Shown: positions 7,176 through 16,837, counted from the first letter of the stretch. The stretch is DNA of 64,000 nucleotides from Carposina sasakii (GCA_014607495.2 CP053156.1:14012001-14076000); one strand, 5' to 3'. Translations and numbers: made by a program. Notes: a model not told the origin generated them from the letters alone.

Positions 7176-8261
7176 GTTTGTTTTTAAGCTAGAAGCTAAA
7201 ATCCAACTATTAAACTTATTTGGATAACCTTTCCACTTCACATACAATTCAGTTCTGCGACCAGAGTAACGAGTACGTAGTATTTTATCAATTTTAAATT
7301 CCGTAGTGGGGTCATAATTAACTTTTTGTAATTCTTTTTCATAGAAAGTTCCAGTTATATTTTCATGCTGTAAATCTTTTAATGTGTAAACTACCCAAGG
7401 AGATCTGTATACAACTGAAGTTATGATAAATATTTCATCACTCCAATTGGTTTCATAACCTTTTTGAAAAATGTGTTTATGTTTAGTTATTCTTACATAA
7501 TCACCAACCTTAAATTTAGGTTCATTCGTAATGTTGGATGACTCACTTTGCTTTTTTCCATATAAATTTTGCCAAACTGTCATAATATTATTAGAATTAA
7601 CATCACATGGTCTCATTTTGATACTTCTATGAAAACTATGATTATACGAATGAAGCAAATCCTGCAAAATATCAATATATCGATAGGTATTGTTATGAGT
7701 AAAGTAGCGCCACATTTTCATTTTGAGCGTCCTTTGAAATCTCTCTACTATACTTGCTTTAATGTCAGGGTTATTGGTTGTGTAGTAATTAATGTTATAG
7801 CTCTTTAATAAACTGTTTACATCTTTAGATATAAATTCAGTACCCTTATCTGATTGTAAATGTCTAGGAGTTGCTTTGGCTTCAAGAAAAATATCAGTGA
7901 AACATTTTTTTATAGTAGTGGAATTTTTTTGAGGGATAGCTCGAGCAAATGCATATTTACTAAAAACATCAATTACACATAAAATATATTTATTACCATC
8001 ATTATATTCGCTATATGTTCTTAAATCACTTAGATCAGCTTGCCAGAGTTCATTAAGATTAGACAATATGTATTTGTTTCTAGGAAAACGACGTTGGACA
8101 GGTTTATGTAAAGTGTACGTTTCTTGAGACTCCAACCATTTTTTTGTTTCCTTTCTAGTGAGTTTAGTTTTCATAGCTTCTGCTAGTTTATTCAAACTAC
8201 TATAACCAGCAGGATTGGATACATCGTAGTAAATGTTATGAATTTCTAATAAGGGGTCCAT
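6414..8261 (-). CDS. INT: integrase-chromodomain-minor capsid (penton) fusion ORF
   Basis: A 615-residue frame from the ATG at 8261; the TTG nine bases further upstream is not a plausible start. Domain order: N-terminal zinc-binding-like region; retroviral-type catalytic core with Asp76 (WQADLSDL), Asp138 (LQSDKGTEF) and Glu173 (ASIVERFQR); a C-terminal SH3-like segment (FKVGDYVRI, about 251-260); and a chromodomain (about 322-358, ELYVKWKGYPNKFNSW). From Met363 (coordinate 7175) the protein continues without a stop into the single jelly-roll minor capsid protein (DSFYLTLPSNSSMKYF to the C-terminus). In most Polintons I know of these are separate genes. The internal ATG has AAC before it, and AG dinucleotides just upstream could serve as acceptors. 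All three catalytic residues are present. Confidence 0.88.
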   Translation of the reverse strand: MDPLLEIHNIYYDVSNPAGYSSLNKLAEAMKTKLTRKETKKWLESQETYTLHKPVQRRFPRNKYILSNLNELWQADLSDLRTYSEYNDGNKYILCVIDVFSKYAFARAIPQKNSTTIKKCFTDIFLEAKATPRHLQSDKGTEFISKDVNSLLKSYNINYYTTNNPDIKASIVERFQRTLKMKMWRYFTHNNTYRYIDILQDLLHSYNHSFHRSIKMRPCDVNSNNIMTVWQNLYGKKQSESSNITNEPKFKVGDYVRITKHKHIFQKGYETNWSDEIFIITSVVYRSPWVVYTLKDLQHENITGTFYEKELQKVNYDPTTEFKIDKILRTRYSGRRTELYVKWKGYPNKFNSWILASSLKTNMTNDSFYLTLPSNSSMKYFPHNKTANFSTKLPKPIKLEGEWSVGLVEFQYPCTMFTVQENQNIMYIKKRMTVPNELSPSLVTYKSHIPASSYENINDVLTVLNAKETFKLRYDKLSKYVTLTQDNNQLVSLEFSPILSLQLGFDPYTNIASKRTGKFPANLYLGLTSQLYVYCDIIEPQIVGDVMCPLLRNISLDPAKYIYGSNKMHVFSPPHYVPVMRREFDTIEIDIRTSTGENIPFQFGTTCVKLHFKRR

Positions 8262-9052
8262 TTCTTCCAATCGATTTTCCTTTTTACTTTTTGTTTACCG
8301 ATCGTATCACTATCGCTTGAATGCGAATTGGTATTTTTTGGTGTAAAGTTTAACTCTTCATTCATTGGAGTTACAGTTTTGAAGCTATTTTCATAATCTG
8401 GAGTTTTAGACATTACATTTATAAATGTCGCTCTTCTTGGATTACCTATGTAACTCAGGGGTACTCCTAACTCTTTTAATGCTTTAGCGAACTCGGTCCA
8501 ACCACGGGGTGAACTATGTTTAAGTGGTCTCATGACATCGTTAAACAAGTCGACAATATTACTTTTATGAACTTCTTTATTATTAATAAAAACTGTACCT
8601 TGATGATCCCAGCGTAGTTTTTCTTTATTTTTCAAAAGTATGTCTAATAAAAGTTCACCCTTCTGTCTATATGATTTTGGTATAAATTGAAGCAATTGTG
8701 ATTTAACGTAATATTCACCTACACCCGTACTGTCTTCCTTGGTTAAAGTCTGTTTGACATCTGAGGTTGGTTCTAACTTTACATGTTCTTTTCTTTCGTT
8801 TTCGGGTTCATCGTAGGACACTATAGGTATCTCTAATGGTTTTCGATCCTTTCCGATAAAATACAAATATCTTTGTAGAGATTGTAAATAAAGTGACCAC
8901 TTTTCTCTATCTTCCAATTTTGTATTTAAAACTTTTTGCATCTCTTCGTCAAGGTGTGATAAATTATTATTAGCATTACTATTATTGTTACCATTTTTTA
9001 GTTTCTCTATTACTTCTGGTTCTATTAATATCATTTTCTTTGCATTTTCCAT
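8246..9052 (-). CDS. conserved Polinton hypothetical protein, 268 aa
   Basis: From the ATG at 9052. The N-terminal third is Asn-rich and acidic with a probable coiled-coil (about 25-60). A compact domain follows at about 110-212 (LLQFIPKSYRQKGELLLDIL ... GWTEFAKALKELGVPLSYIGNP). The tail is Ser/Lys-rich with a basic KQKVKRKIDWKK end. I recall similar domains in other insect Polinton proteins but know no function. Position among virion genes suggests a structural or packaging role. Its stop overlaps the integrase start by 16 bp, and it starts 10 bp after the upstream stop codon. Confidence 0.7.
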   Translation of the reverse strand: MENAKKMILIEPEVIEKLKNGNNNSNANNNLSHLDEEMQKVLNTKLEDREKWSLYLQSLQRYLYFIGKDRKPLEIPIVSYDEPENERKEHVKLEPTSDVKQTLTKEDSTGVGEYYVKSQLLQFIPKSYRQKGELLLDILLKNKEKLRWDHQGTVFINNKEVHKSNIVDLFNDVMRPLKHSSPRGWTEFAKALKELGVPLSYIGNPRRATFINVMSKTPDYENSFKTVTPMNEELNFTPKNTNSHSSDSDTIGKQKVKRKIDWKKWTPY

Positions 9053-9061
9053 TATTTAAAA

Positions 9062-9388
9062 TTACTTCACAAACGAACCTAGTAGAGCACTTAAAACTGA
9101 ACCGAGAATAATAGGCAAAAATGCTCCACCTTTTTGAATAATAATATGTTTTCTGTATTTGTTTTTTCCCTTTGATATTAGTTTCCTTAGAATATTTTTA
9201 TATTTACCAAGTTTCTGCTTTTTATTTTCTGGTAATGGAATCTTTCCTAATAAAACGTTATAAATACACTCACAGATGCAATTTATCTCCTTATCGTTGC
9301 AAGCTATTAATAATGCATTCCTAAATTTTGGTTTAAGTATGTGCAATGCTCTTAAAAATTCTACATGTGTCTTTACTTTGCCTTTCAT
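9062..9388 (-). CDS. small basic protein with KGG and hydrophobic tail
   Basis: 108 residues. A helical, Cys-containing basic domain (1-70, FLRALHILKPKFRNALLIA) is followed by a Lys/Arg-rich linker and, after QKGG (85-88), a hydrophobic segment (AFLPIILGSVLSALLGSF, about 89-106). The layout, basic domain then KGG then hydrophobic tail, is found widely in Polinton/adintovirus gene sets, where it is regarded as a candidate virion or membrane-active protein. The biochemical role is unknown. The gene starts 4 bp after the ATPase stop, consistent with one transcription unit. Confidence 0.7.
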   Translation of the reverse strand: MKGKVKTHVEFLRALHILKPKFRNALLIACNDKEINCICECIYNVLLGKIPLPENKKQKLGKYKNILRKLISKGKNKYRKHIIIQKGGAFLPIILGSVLSALLGSFVK

Positions 9389-9392
9389 TGTC

Positions 9393-10043
9393 CTATAATA
9401 ACCGTTTTTGATTGTATGATGTTGTATTTATACCTTTTTTAGGGATGTAACATATCGTATACTCATCTGGAAAAATAAGAGTTTTAAAACGATGCACATC
9501 ATCTGTATTTTGTTTTAAATCAATCATTAAATACCCATGAGATTTATTTGTAGCATCCCTATATGCCTCTTCAACGAACTTTGGATTTTCAGGTACAAGT
9601 TGACGAGCAAGATAACGTATTTGTGTTTTATCGCGTGGATTTTTAAAGTAAACAATGTAGCTGGAGTTCAATGATATGTCACGTTGCCCCTTTCCTTGAT
9701 GAAATATGTTTTGGGTAATGTAAAATACACTAAGATTACGGTGATGGCTTCCTTTTGTAAATATATCTACTATGCGCCCATCGGACTCTCTCATGAGATC
9801 GTCAATAATAATAAGTTGTGGATATTTCCCATCAAACATATTCAAGTTAGGTATTCCTTGATGGTAAGTTACATTATTCAAATTATATAGTGGTTGCATT
9901 TCATCATAACACCATATAACGTCACTAAATTCTTGATTGCAAATTTTTTTCATATTCTTAATAAAGTTACAAACAAAGTTGGACTTTCCACAACCACTGG
10001 GACCACCAACTATAGTTGTAAATGGGTGCTCAAAATGAATCAT
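9393..10043 (-). CDS. ATP: A32/FtsK-HerA-type genome packaging ATPase
   Basis: 216 residues from the ATG at 10043. Walker A is GGPSGCGKS at 13-21, Walker B LIIIDD at 77-82, and the sensor-like FYITQN at 107-112 fits the HerA/FtsK superfamily. In viruses of this lineage the enzyme translocates the genome into the capsid. Length and motif spacing match known Polinton ATPases, and all key residues are present. It begins about 285 bp downstream of the polymerase stop, so that spacer probably carries its promoter, and is followed after 4 bp by the small KGG protein. Confidence 0.92.
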   Translation of the reverse strand: MIHFEHPFTTIVGGPSGCGKSNFVCNFIKNMKKICNQEFSDVIWCYDEMQPLYNLNNVTYHQGIPNLNMFDGKYPQLIIIDDLMRESDGRIVDIFTKGSHHRNLSVFYITQNIFHQGKGQRDISLNSSYIVYFKNPRDKTQIRYLARQLVPENPKFVEEAYRDATNKSHGYLMIDLKQNTDDVHRFKTLIFPDEYTICYIPKKGINTTSYNQKRLL

Positions 10044-10328
10044 ACTTTTAGTTTACAAAGAACGTCTTTACTGTGTAACCATTTATAATGATATGTTCAA
10101 TAGTTAGCAACGCATATAATTATATTTAACTTATTATAAATTAGATTACATTAATATAGTTACTTATTACTATTCATACAAACATATAGATACAGTTTAA
10201 ATATAAAACATCATTCTCATTACAACAGATTATTATCATTACTAACAACATACACTTACTTAACTTAAATTACAAACTTTTTTTTTCTAACAAGAAGTAT
10301 GAGTATTCAAATGAGTATTAACTTATCA
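10044..10328 (-). other. non-coding spacer between PolB and ATPase
   Basis: 285 bp of AT-rich sequence with no frame. It is the only sizeable gap inside the minus-strand gene series, so it probably holds the polymerase 3' end and the start of the late-type transcription unit. TATA-like stretches occur (for example TTATAAAT near 10130-10140) but none is compelling. Confidence 0.5.
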
Positions 10329-13300
10329 CTAATTATCCCTTAATTTATAATGACCCCAAGCCAGAGTATCTGTAGAATTCGGTATAATATACCTTTTACT
10401 GTCGTTGTATGATAAACATATTTTATTTATTTTTTGCGTAAATATAATATGTTTTACACTCTTAAATCTGTACATTTCTGCAAGTTGAACGTCTTTATTA
10501 AATAAACAGGATTTATACTTATCCATGTTTAAGTTTTTTTGAACACTTTTGTTGACACCTTTAGCTTTAGTGATGGTTCTATCTTCTACTCTCATTGCAT
10601 ACATTTTTGATCGTAATCCAACAAACTCAGTAAAGATTTTTCCATTATTTTCATCTTTAAAAAATCCTAATTTCTTCTTATTTATTTGTGGGAATTCAAA
10701 AGCATTGTTATGAGGATAGTCTGATGTGTCAAAATAGCCAGTCAGATCTGGTTTTATTTGTTTATAAAAATCTTCACAATAAATTTGATACACTAAGCTA
10801 TCTGTATCTGTGTATAATAGTTTAAGATCAGAAAATTTTCGTTTCATATAATTGTAATGAAAATCATACATCAAAGTTTTTGATATGTCTAATATGCTAA
10901 ATCCTAAATATATTGGTTTATTAAAATACAACTTTGTTTTGCGTAGCTGCACAGCAACTAAATTTTCTGAGAAAATTGCAAGACTATGAAATTCTGGACG
11001 AGCAATTAGACTTTGAGCACCCTGAATTTTACCATGATTTTCCCAATGCATTAACAATTTTACATTAACACGCTTCTCTATATTTTCCATAGTCTTACCA
11101 AATATTGAGTTGTTCATCAATTTGTAAAAATCTTTCTCAAAATCTGATGTAGCAACTGTACGAAGTTGAGTATTTAACTCAATATATGTTTTCAACCATG
11201 GAGCCTGCTTAAATTTTAGTACTCGATGAACTTTTGTCACCTGCATACCTAGTTGTTTACATTGTAAAAGATTTCTATAGTGAATAATATAATTTTTCTT
11301 CTCATTTAAATTGAGTATTAATCTGAAATCTTTTGTGCCTCCAATACAGATATTCTCTGAACATAGTGGAAAGTCAGAATGAGAATCGTGTAAAGAGTCA
11401 GGGTACTCTAAGTCTACTTCTAAAATATACCCGATATCAGAATCAATTGGCACGTCATAATTTGTATTAAGCTCACTCCATTCAAAATTAGATAATGGTA
11501 AATATTGCGACATTGCCCACCCATATAAATTGTTAGCATCAAGGTAAGTTAAATATGAATTTGGTTCCTCCCTAGAATACTCACTCATGTATGGATTATT
11601 TGCTTTAGCGTAGCGATTACTACATTGCGATATACCACCCCTAATACCTGATTTTATGAATGCAACTTTATCGAAATCTGTAAGTAATTCTATATTAATC
11701 TTAGTATACTTTAACATTCCATCCCAACTTAATCCTGGCGCTGTATAATAATGAGCTGGATCTAAATCATAGGTTTTTATACAAACGTTTCTAAAATTTT
11801 CAAATATATCGCTTAACAGCATTACATCTACTTTTAAATATAGGTCGGAGTAATCACTCATAGTTTTACACTGGAAATGAGACCACACTTTTTGTGCATA
11901 ACTATAATCATTCTCAGAAATACTATCTCCAGTAAGAGTACTGTAAAAGTTATCAATAGTTGGTAATGATGTTAATTTTAATGAATCAAACGATGTCATG
12001 TACTCATAGGGATAAACACCTTTTCTCTTTAAAAGGTTAAAATCGTTTTCACATGGATATTGTTTTCTAAGTTCATGAAATTGTGAGTTATCTAAATTCT
12101 TAACTAAAGAATCTAAACTACTAGACAAAAATTTAAAAGAATCAATAAATCTTACACTAATATTTTTACCATTCACTTTCAGAACTTTTGAGAAAGATAT
12201 ATACTTCTCTTTATTTTGCGGGATTATTTGAACTTCACCATCAACAAAATTTAGAGCGTGTACTATAAAATGTGCATCATAATTACTTAAATTGTGTAGA
12301 ATTACAGGTATAAACGAATTTTTTCTATATTTATTACTACATTGCTCATGAGATACACCAACGAAAAAGCCTGTCAACCAATCATGATCAACATATTTTT
12401 CTGAAACTATAGTCCTTTCACAAATATAACAAATGGATGATTTTTCAACATTTATTTTATCTCGTTCCGTAAGTGGAATCGGACATTTTTGGTAACTAGT
12501 TTTGCTACAAATGATCCTGATGTCTTCATACAATTTGTTCATAAAAACGAGAGCACAATTTTCACCTGTATAGGTAACATATTTTGATAATCTGTCGTCG
12601 TATGAACATTTAATATAATAACCAAAACTGTATACGCTATGTACTTGAACGTTATCAGTCGATGATTTCTCTGGATCATTAGAACATGATTTTATTGGTT
12701 TTAAAAATGACTCAAAATCTGCATAAACCACGAATGGAACTCTTAGTTTACGATCAAAATTTTCAAAATTTAATTTATCATTTGGTACATTCTCACCCCA
12801 CCAATTTTTTCTGTTTATATTAGTATTGGGAAGATCTGTACGAACATGAGTACAGTCATTCATTTTATGATTAGAAAGTCGTTCCTCGGAGCTAAAATGA
12901 ATGAGACAACCATCACATATATAAATAGCACTATTATGTGATGTAATTTGTTTGGATACTAAACGAGATAAATTTTTTATGTAACAATAGTGACCATTAT
13001 TATCATTCGATATGTATAACAAATTTACATGATTTGGTTTGTATGATTTAGTAAAATATAATGGACCAATTACTGTATGAGCTTTTGTAGTTGCATTGTA
13101 TTCTAACCCGAAGACATTAATACTAATATTATTTAAAGACTCAACTTTGTGTACATCTTTTAACTTTACCGGAAATGCAATACCATTAAAGTTAAGTTTA
13201 TGTTGAAATTTTGCGTATGAACTAACTCGATCAGTATGTACAGTTACAGGATACAATGCTGATAGTAAAGCCCATTTTAAACAGTATACATCTGAATTTT

Positions 13301-14278
13301 TTACATTAATTATAGCTTTTTTCGCACTTATATCACGAGGTAAAACTATGAAAGATGATCCTCGAAGAGGTTTGAATTTATTAATATTCATATCTAAGCT
13401 AATAACATTCTTAATACTCCAACCACTATCTTTTGCTTCAAATTCAGTGATTCTATTTGAAATTGTTTTTTGCAAAGAGTCAAGAAATATATCAAAATCA
13501 TCGGATCCACTCAAAATAAAGTTAGTGGTTTGAAAATCAAAAACGTTTGTTAAATTTTTTGTCTCCTGAACAAAATGAGCATGTAAAATAAAGTTAACTT
13601 TGAATGTCGTTAAATTAGCAACGCTTTCGTTAATTAGGTGAATTAATGTATTTCTGACTAATTCAAAAAAAATCTCAAACGTCATGAGACTATCGCAATT
13701 AGCTGGAGGAGTTATTTTAAATGTATAAACTCTCTTACCAAAGGCAGTTTCAATTAATTTTACATTAGGAAAATCTATATGCAAATGGAAGGCGTTATTT
13801 TTATGTACATTACTCCTTAAATGGTTGGTTAAATACCTTTTCTTAACAGAAATATTACATATCGTACATTCTGTCATTTCATTATCCTTAATGTTGACAC
13901 TGGAGGGTTCTGAAGTAGAGGGACCACTAAGCCGTCGTCTTTTTGTTGTAGCACCCTGGAGGCTGTCGTCAGCGGTGTGTTTTAAACCTCTGCCGATCTG
14001 AACCCGAACCCCATCACTGTTAAAAAAAGAAAATGTTTTACACCTGTATAAACTGGTAGTATATTAGTAGTTAGACATTGAATTATAAAAAATACTTACG
14101 TTTTCTCAAAATCTTCAACGAGTTCATATAAGAATTTGTCAAAGTATGGGTCAAATACCTCAACAAACTCTGCATGTTGACATTTATCAACAAGCTCTTC
14201 ATTATGCGAACAATCCATGGAACAAACATCTGTTTCACTTGGCGCAAAAAATACACTAACGCACTTGTTTTCCGACAT
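10329..14278 (-). CDS. POLB: protein-primed family B DNA polymerase, two exons
   Basis: The main frame (13877-10329, 1,182 residues) has, in its own numbering: a C2H2-like finger C4-C7-H19-H25; a second Cys/His cluster near 321-342; exonuclease motifs YADFES (385-390), NYD (532-534) and YLKVD (680-684); polymerase motif A DANNLYGWAMSQ (Asp780); motif B KLMNNSIFGK; and motif C YTDTDS (Asp1024, Asp1026). A first exon lies at 14278-14100. It is followed by a GTAAGT donor and an 83-bp intron (14099-14017) ending in a pyrimidine tract and ACAG, and exon 2 then stays in frame for 46 further codons before the 13877 Met. The full product is about 1,288 residues. Exon 1 is acidic, and the junction region has a basic TKRRRL, a possible nuclear signal. 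I use the ATG at 14278 because the upstream GTG at 14296 is not an animal start. Confidence 0.93.
14017..14099 (-). other. 83-bp intron of the PolB gene
   Basis: Donor GTAAGT immediately follows an open frame that would otherwise stop at TAA within the donor. The acceptor is TTTTTTTAACAG. A-rich sequence with CTAAC-like branch options (for example TCTAACTAC) lies within it. Splicing keeps frame between two open segments, and the intron body contains stops. This is strong sequence evidence, untested by RNA. Confidence 0.8.
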
Positions 14279-14299
14279 TTTGTTAAGTAATAACACTGT

Positions 14300-14323
14300 A
14301 AGTACTACGTGCTCTCCGATCCT
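14300..14323 (-). promoter_or_regulatory. 24-bp motif upstream of PolB, shared with the TIR gene
   Basis: Matches 1075-1098 (and 15112-15135) at 22 of 24 positions although this stretch lies outside the TIR. It ends 22 bp before the PolB ATG, close to the spacing in the TIR gene (21 bp). Repetition at unrelated promoters suggests a shared regulator or core promoter element. Confidence 0.5.
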
Positions 14324-14418
14324 GTTGTACTGACTGACTTAATTTGACGACTTCGTATACTATATATTAGAACCAATTTCGTTAACGACTATGACTAACT
14401 CTTCATTAGTATTAATAC
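14324..14418. other. unique DNA between PolB promoter motif and right TIR
   Basis: About 95 bp, AT-rich, with no frame. It presumably holds distal PolB promoter sequence and the 3' end of the right TIR gene transcript. Confidence 0.4.
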
Positions 14419-14477
14419 ATCATTAGCAACACACTTATTCTTGACTTATACTTGATGATGTGTTCATGTAGACTGAT

Positions 14478-15090
14478 TCATTTTGGATGTGGAAATGTAA
14501 ATTTTTTTGAATCCGGACTCTTCGATAGCTCCTTCGTTATATTATAAATGAGACCCCGAGTTCGTCGATGGTGTTCATCATTTCCGCTTGCATAATACTT
14601 TATGCGTACATCAGCATGTTTCCAGTGTTCGCTGGGATCGATGTCCTCCAATTTTTTCAGTTCATATACTTCTATTTTAATAAAATGCGTTGCTGCTGTC
14701 TTATCGTCCTTATTTGACGATATATAAGACATACCTCCGTCTTTGGTTGCTCGCCCTACGGTGGACGAATTTAGTTTAGACTTCTTCTTTTTTGGTTCTT
14801 CAAAAAATTCGTCGAGAGACTGGTTGCACGGTCTTTTCATTGAGTATGGTGGAGTAAGTTCGTTTTCGTCGTCAGAGTAATTGAAATAATACTGTTTGTA
14901 GGTATTTTCTTCGGTTATATCTACATCTTTCTTCATACAACAGGCAAGCTATAACAATAAAAAATAAATATATTTTAACTGTTATGAATAGACAGAAATA
15001 AAGATTTAGTTACATTTAATCGGAGCACATACATAGTTGTATCTCATAAAAAAGTACAAAGTTAGGAATAAAATAAATACTTACATCCAT
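14478..15090 (-). CDS. TIR-encoded nuclear-type protein, right copy, spliced
   Basis: Mirror of the gene at 1120-1732: exon 1 at 15090-15085, intron 15084-14949, exon 2 14948-14478. The predicted protein is identical in both copies, including the PKKKKSK basic stretch. This copy lies directly upstream of and parallel to PolB (stop to PolB ATG 199 bp) and lacks the AATAAA signals that follow the left copy, so its transcript may read toward PolB. No family recognised. Confidence 0.65.
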
Positions 15091-15111
15091 TTTCGTGGGG
15101 TAAAAACAGCG

Positions 15112-15135
15112 AGGACCGAAGAGCACGTAGTACTT
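15112..15135 (-). promoter_or_regulatory. 24-bp shared motif (right TIR copy)
   Basis: Inverted copy of the motif at 1075-1098, identical to it, lying between the inward TIR gene and the outward ORF. It could serve both in a divergent arrangement. Confidence 0.45.
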
Positions 15136-15400
15136 ATTATGTCTTGAGAAGACCAAACACTTATAACTATAGAAACTGTCAAATGTATGCATTTTATACC
15201 AATTTTGCTTATTACAAAATAAATAATGGTAGGTATCTTAATGACCTAAGTAGAAATATTGGTTCAAGAATGTTGTCCTACTGACAAAAGTAATAAAAAT
15301 ACAATTAAAAACAAGATGGTTTTCGTAAATGGGTAGATAGGAATGCTGTGAGTACATTGGTCAATATTATAAACTAGCTGTTGCTATCGACTTCATTCGT

Positions 15401-15613
15401 ATGGGCTACAGAAAATATACTTGTGTCATTCCTTCATTGCATATTCTACGTAGCTTTATAAAAACCCATGAAGATTCCTATACAGCCATCGACTTCATCA
15501 ACCTGCGCTACAAGAAGCAATATACATATAAGTATGCTATTCCGTACTCCAATATTATGTTCTCTATCCTAACAAAATTCCATCGTGATTCGTACAGCGT
15601 TTTTCTGATATAG
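15401..15613 (+). CDS. outward-facing small TIR ORF (right copy), unrecognised
   Basis: Identical to the left copy at 597-809. The frame is open from about 15342, just after a TAG that could be a splice acceptor, to the stop near 15613. It carries the internal AIDFI duplication. Conservation between copies is uninformative because the surrounding non-coding TIR is also identical here. Confidence 0.35.
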   Translation: MGYRKYTCVIPSLHILRSFIKTHEDSYTAIDFINLRYKKQYTYKYAIPYSNIMFSILTKFHRDSYSVFLI

Positions 15614-15854
15614 TAATGCTACAAAGGGATATAAAGAGTCACTTGCATTAACAAAATATAGAGAAGCAATCATTGATGATGTCACAAAGGTATGCTGTCG
15701 TATGGTCATTAGTGAGTAAACGTCTGAGGTATCACGCGCTGACCATGTGATATAGTCGGCCATCTTAGACGCCTAATGTACGGGGCGTTGCATTCTTTAA
15801 TCAGATTTGTCATTAGTACTCCATGCTCTGCTATTGGTCCATTTATATTGATAA

Positions 15855-15960
15855 TTAGTTAATGGGGGGCGTGTCTTTTAGTTAATGAGACGTCATTAGC
15901 TAATGGAGGCGTGTCTTAGTTAATGAGGGGCGTTACCCACACATACCTCATTAGTTAATG
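15855..15960 (-). repeat. subterminal CATTARCTAA iterons (right copy)
   Basis: Mirror of the five motifs at 250-355. All five are preserved although substitutions between TIRs occur nearby, which mildly supports a function. Confidence 0.7.
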
Positions 15961-16078
15961 ACATCTCATATGTGAATGAGCCATATGTGTTGACCTTTTT
16001 GCAAAGTTAGCAAATTTCAAGTTTATGACGTAGGAGACCATGACGTCAGTGGTCCAGCTCCCGCTATTCCTTACTACT

Positions 16079-16084
16079 ATCACC
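16079..16084. repeat. target site duplication, right copy (ATCACC)
   Basis: Identical to 126-131 and directly abutting the terminal CT of the Polinton. Confidence 0.95.
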
Positions 16085-16837
16085 TAGATGTTAAAAATAG
16101 TAACAGGGTCAATAATGACGAAAAGTTCCGAAACGAAGTTAATGAATAAGATTCACCTAAAAAAACTCCAAACCCTGGGCAGTCACGTCTAAAAGGTGAC
16201 AAACAAGCAAACAAGCATACATGTAGACTAATAAATTATCGACTGAGCCCATGTTTACTCAAATATTTTAGAATACCTCCGCTAACAAGTGAAGAAACCG
16301 CACGTTAAGTTGTCGGTCAATATCGATTTTAGGTACAGGGAAGGCGTTTATATTAATTTTTCTAAGAAACTTGACGGGTACATAAAGATATATTTCTTAA
16401 AAAATAGCCTTTAGCTGTAATTAGCATCGATGTTAATTTGTGATTTATACTAGGTATTAAAATAATAAAGTAAATGAACATAAATCTTCAAGTACTGTAC
16501 GATTATAATATTACAAATCTGAAGTCAATTCATGACGATTATTTAATTTTGCAACTATTCAATCTGCGGACAGCGAAATCAAGACTTAATTTCCGACAAA
16601 TAACAAGAAGACAGCCTTTGTGTCATGTTATATTTATATGACGATCAACCCAAAGGGCAAAATCTGGACGAAAATAATTTTAAAAGTGTATTAAATAGTC
16701 TAATAGAACCATATATTAAACTAAATTCGATCTTGTGCAAATTGTAAAAACAGCCAAGTTGTCCGAAAGCCACTTAGAACTAAAAAACTGGTAGCACAAT
16801 CCAAACGAAAATATGTATTTATGGAATCACAAAATTA

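Larger units (their letters stand above)
132..16078. mobile_element. complete Polinton/Maverick element (adintovirus-like), 15,947 bp
   Basis: A self-synthesising DNA transposon with a full virus-like gene set. The sequence shows 1,660-bp inverted repeats starting AG and ending CT, a 6-bp target duplication, a retroviral-type integrase, a protein-primed PolB, an A32/FtsK-type ATPase, an adenain-type protease and major and minor capsid genes. All interior genes lie on the minus strand, separated by a few bases or overlapping, as in a viral transcription unit. By family knowledge such elements replicate through PolB and integrate through the integrase, and their capsid genes suggest a virion stage. 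The copy is damaged at one place only: a non-LTR retrotransposon splits the major capsid gene. TIR near-identity indicates recent integration. Confidence 0.97.
14419..16078 (-). repeat. right terminal inverted repeat (1,660 bp)
   Basis: Inverted copy of 132-1791, with no length differences (coordinates pair to 16210). Ends in CT followed at once by the target duplication. About ten substitutions separate it from the left copy, all in the outer 400 bp or so. Confidence 0.95.

Noticed and set aside
14279..14296. Alternative PolB start 18 bp upstream
   Set aside because: The codon at 14296 is GTG, not a plausible start in animals; the first ATG is 14278. The TTG starts at 5960 and 8270 were dropped for the same reason.
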